From Caldithrix sp. RBG_13_44_9 (GTDB lineage: Bacteria; Calditrichota; Calditrichia; RBG-13-44-9), in the NCBI GenBank assembly GCA_001771055.1, contig MESS01000101.1, positions 1,222 through 8,705 of the forward strand: a stretch of 7,484 bases of DNA, read 5' to 3'. Made by a program: the position numbers and the translations under genes. Of the stretch, positions 6,079 to 7,484 are shown in pieces. The notes beneath the pieces are model-generated. The model saw only the letters and a program-made list of their open reading frames with translations. It was not told where the DNA came from and searched no databases. Each line of letters opens with the position of its first letter. Within the stretch, counting starts at the first letter, position 1.

Positions 6079-7268
6079 TAAAATAATTCTTCTGGTCTTA
6101 ATAGTAGAAATTTATCCAATGGGATTCCACCACGCCCAACCAATAATTTTTTTTGCACCTCAAATTCTTGCGAAAATTTATCTATACCCGTTAAAGTAAA
6201 TTTATTTTGTCCACTTTTCACTTCCAGCGCTAAAATAGAATTTCCCTTCTGAAGTACAAAATCAACTTCATAGTTCCTGCTGGACCAATAAAGAAGATTC
6301 ACATGCTTCCCTATTAATTGATTAAATAAAGAAGCTCCAATACTGGATTCTACCAGGCGTCCCCAGAAAACAGAATTATTTTGTGCTTCGATGAAATTCA
6401 ATCCAGATGCCGCTGACATCAGGCCGGTGTTCAACACTAATAATTTGGGAGTAGAAGCCCGCTGTCGAACCTTTTGACCAGCATACTTTGGTAAACCAGT
6501 AATCATTCCGGCTGTGCTTAACAAATCCAAATAATGGGAAAGAGTGGTAGTATTTCCAGCCTCCTGCAACTGTCCTAACATCTTGTTAAAAGCGAGTATT
6601 TGACCAGAATATTGGCATCCCAGCTCAAACAGACGTTTTAATAGCGCCGGTTTATCAACCCGATTGAGTAATAAAATATCCCGAGAGATAGTGGTTTCGA
6701 TTAAGGAATCACGAATATAATTCTGCCACCGTTCAGAATCATCAATCAGCGGAGCCGCACCCGGATATCCACCATAATAAATAAATTGATGAAAATTCCA
6801 ATTAAAGGCATCCCTCATTTCGGAAAAAGACCAGTGGGTGATGGGAATCAGTTCAAATCGACCAGCCAGGCTTTCGGATAGACCTTTTTGAACCTGTAAG
6901 GGCGAGGATCCCAATAAAATTACATGTAAATTCAGTTTAGCTGCACTATCTTCATCCCATAACTTTTTCACTATGTCTGACCAGTTATTGATTTTCTGAA
7001 TTTCATCCAAAATCAATACCCGGGGTTGCCTTTTATCAGATTGTTTCAACAGCAGGCGGCCAATTTCCCACTGTTGTTCAATCCATGAGGCATTTTTTAA
7101 AGTAGGTTCATCCCCACTGGCATAGTGCCCACTGACATCCTTTTTCTGCAATAACTGGCGTGCCAGGGTGGTCTTTCCGGCCTGTCTTGGTCCTGCCAAA
7201 ACCTGGATAAACCTTCTTTTATCCTGAATACGCTGATAGATTTTAGTAAAAACAGGACGATAATACAT
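6078..7268 (-). CDS. AAA_14/DUF4143 family ATPase
   Basis: The 396-residue protein has the standard length and two-part layout of this family. The N-terminal AAA_14 ATPase holds Walker A GPRQAGKTT (26-34, Lys32), Walker B VLILDEIQ (84-91, Asp88-Glu89), a sensor-like LLGSSPL (118-124) and LAGRFE with Arg137. The C-terminal DUF4143 half holds WGRLVESSIGASL (302-314) and a PD-(D/E)xK-like set: Glu307, Asp336 in YEVDF, and Glu349-Val-Lys351 in LALEVKSG. These enzymes are cytoplasmic, common, patchily distributed and largely uncharacterised; a DNA-linked role is suggested by the nuclease-like fold but unproven. Only a weak GAG lies 9 nt before the ATG at 7268, and it is part of the operator-like palindrome array upstream. 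A terminator-like hairpin overlaps the stop. Sampled blocks are lower in GC than the left half of the window (22/60 at 6241, 27/60 at 6601), consistent with acquisition but weak evidence. No antitoxin or partner gene is adjacent. Confidence 0.93.
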   Translation of the reverse strand: MYYRPVFTKIYQRIQDKRRFIQVLAGPRQAGKTTLARQLLQKKDVSGHYASGDEPTLKNASWIEQQWEIGRLLLKQSDKRQPRVLILDEIQKINNWSDIVKKLWDEDSAAKLNLHVILLGSSPLQVQKGLSESLAGRFELIPITHWSFSEMRDAFNWNFHQFIYYGGYPGAAPLIDDSERWQNYIRDSLIETTISRDILLLNRVDKPALLKRLFELGCQYSGQILAFNKMLGQLQEAGNTTTLSHYLDLLSTAGMITGLPKYAGQKVRQRASTPKLLVLNTGLMSAASGLNFIEAQNNSVFWGRLVESSIGASLFNQLIGKHVNLLYWSSRNYEVDFVLQKGNSILALEVKSGQNKFTLTGIDKFSQEFEVQKKLLVGRGGIPLDKFLLLRPEELF

Positions 7269-7271
7269 AAC

Positions 7272-7304
7272 AATTTACTCAATATTTTGAGTAAATTTAC
7301 TCAA
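7272..7304. promoter_or_regulatory. palindromic operator array before the ATPase start
   Basis: The 11-mer AATTTACTCAA occurs at 7272-7282 and 7294-7304 in direct orientation, exactly 22 bp apart, and as its perfect complement at 7287-7297. The last two copies overlap to form an exact 18-bp palindrome, TTGAGTAAATTTACTCAA (7287-7304). The array ends 3 bases before the ATG (complement of 7266-7268) and contains the only candidate ribosome-binding GAG. Spacing of about two helical turns would place repressor dimers on one DNA face; an RNA hairpin hiding the start is an alternative. The binding protein is unknown. Confidence 0.7.
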
Positions 7305-7484
7305 GTGTAATAGTAAAACGCAAGTTAGAATTATTGATCTCATAAAATGATAATGAATAATAAGAGTAATCAAGTAGAAAGCTTAGAATAGTAAATAGTC
7401 AGGAACTCTTCGTGCTATACCCCATGCTCTTGGCGAAACAGAAAGCAGTAAATCGGAAAGCAGTTGCCCTTAATCAGCCCTAAT
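7305..7484. other. non-coding stretch at the right edge
   Basis: This AT-rich stretch upstream of the ATPase gene should contain its promoter, but no convincing -35/-10 pair stands out. Short open frames, such as one from ATG 7425 ending before the edge, are too small to support. A 9-bp direct repeat, GAAAGCAGT, occurs at 7441-7449 and 7456-7464. No RNA gene is recognisable. Confidence 0.5.

Noticed and set aside
6017..6199. 60-codon plus-strand frame at the ATPase 3' end
   Set aside because: It begins at a non-ATG codon inside the inverted repeat, overlaps the antisense of a well-supported ATPase gene and shows no family features or ribosome-binding site.
7425..7484. Short plus frame from ATG 7425 at the right edge
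   Set aside because: It hits a stop within the window after about 18 codons and has no recognisable content.

Overview
The window looks like a chromosomal piece of a Gram-negative bacterium. It encodes the barrel of a TonB-dependent outer-membrane receptor and a small lipoprotein, so an outer membrane is implied. Base composition is mixed, from about 60-65% GC in single 60-base blocks of the receptor and aldo/keto reductase genes to about 37-45% in blocks of the ATPase gene. Shine-Dalgarno-like sites occur before several starts (AAGGAG, AGGA, GAGG), which argues against a typical Bacteroidota genome. A lineage in the wider FCB group (Calditrichota/KSB1-like) is only a guess. No rRNA, tRNA, CRISPR array, transposase or phage gene is visible.

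Layout. Bases 1-1299 (+) hold the 3' part of a TonB-dependent receptor that runs in from the left edge. It meets, tail to tail with a 4-bp overlap, a three-gene minus-strand run transcribed in the order CBS-pair protein (2769-3158), aldo/keto reductase (1815-2654), Rid-family protein (1296-1685). The gaps of 114 and 129 bp leave it open whether these share one transcript. An AT-rich divergent intergenic region (3159-3530) separates them from a PAS-GGDEF-EAL cyclic-di-GMP protein (3531-5378, +). That region carries a TTGACA-type promoter candidate, an 11-bp repeat, a strong small hairpin and a possible leader ORF whose stop overlaps the next start codon as ATGA. A small lipoprotein (5423-5851, -) follows. 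Then comes a non-coding stretch with a 16-bp perfect inverted repeat whose arms contain the CIRCE half-site core TAGCACTC/GAGTGCTA at the wrong spacing. Last is an AAA_14/DUF4143 ATPase (6078-7268, -) with a probable terminator at its stop codon and an operator-like palindrome array directly before its start. Bases 7305-7484 show no gene.

Function. No single pathway ties the genes together. The receptor takes up an unknown ligand. The Rid protein lacks the catalytic arginine of imine deaminases, and the reductase has a complete catalytic tetrad. The CBS protein is a probable nucleotide sensor. The cyclic-di-GMP protein combines a GGDDF-variant cyclase domain, with an intact I-site, with a fully conserved EAL phosphodiesterase site, so net degradation of cyclic-di-GMP is the likelier output. 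The ATPase belongs to a patchily distributed accessory family. I found no clear new multi-gene system. The best leads are non-coding: the operator array before the ATPase, the CIRCE-like long-spacer inverted repeat, and the leader of the PAS-GGDEF-EAL gene.
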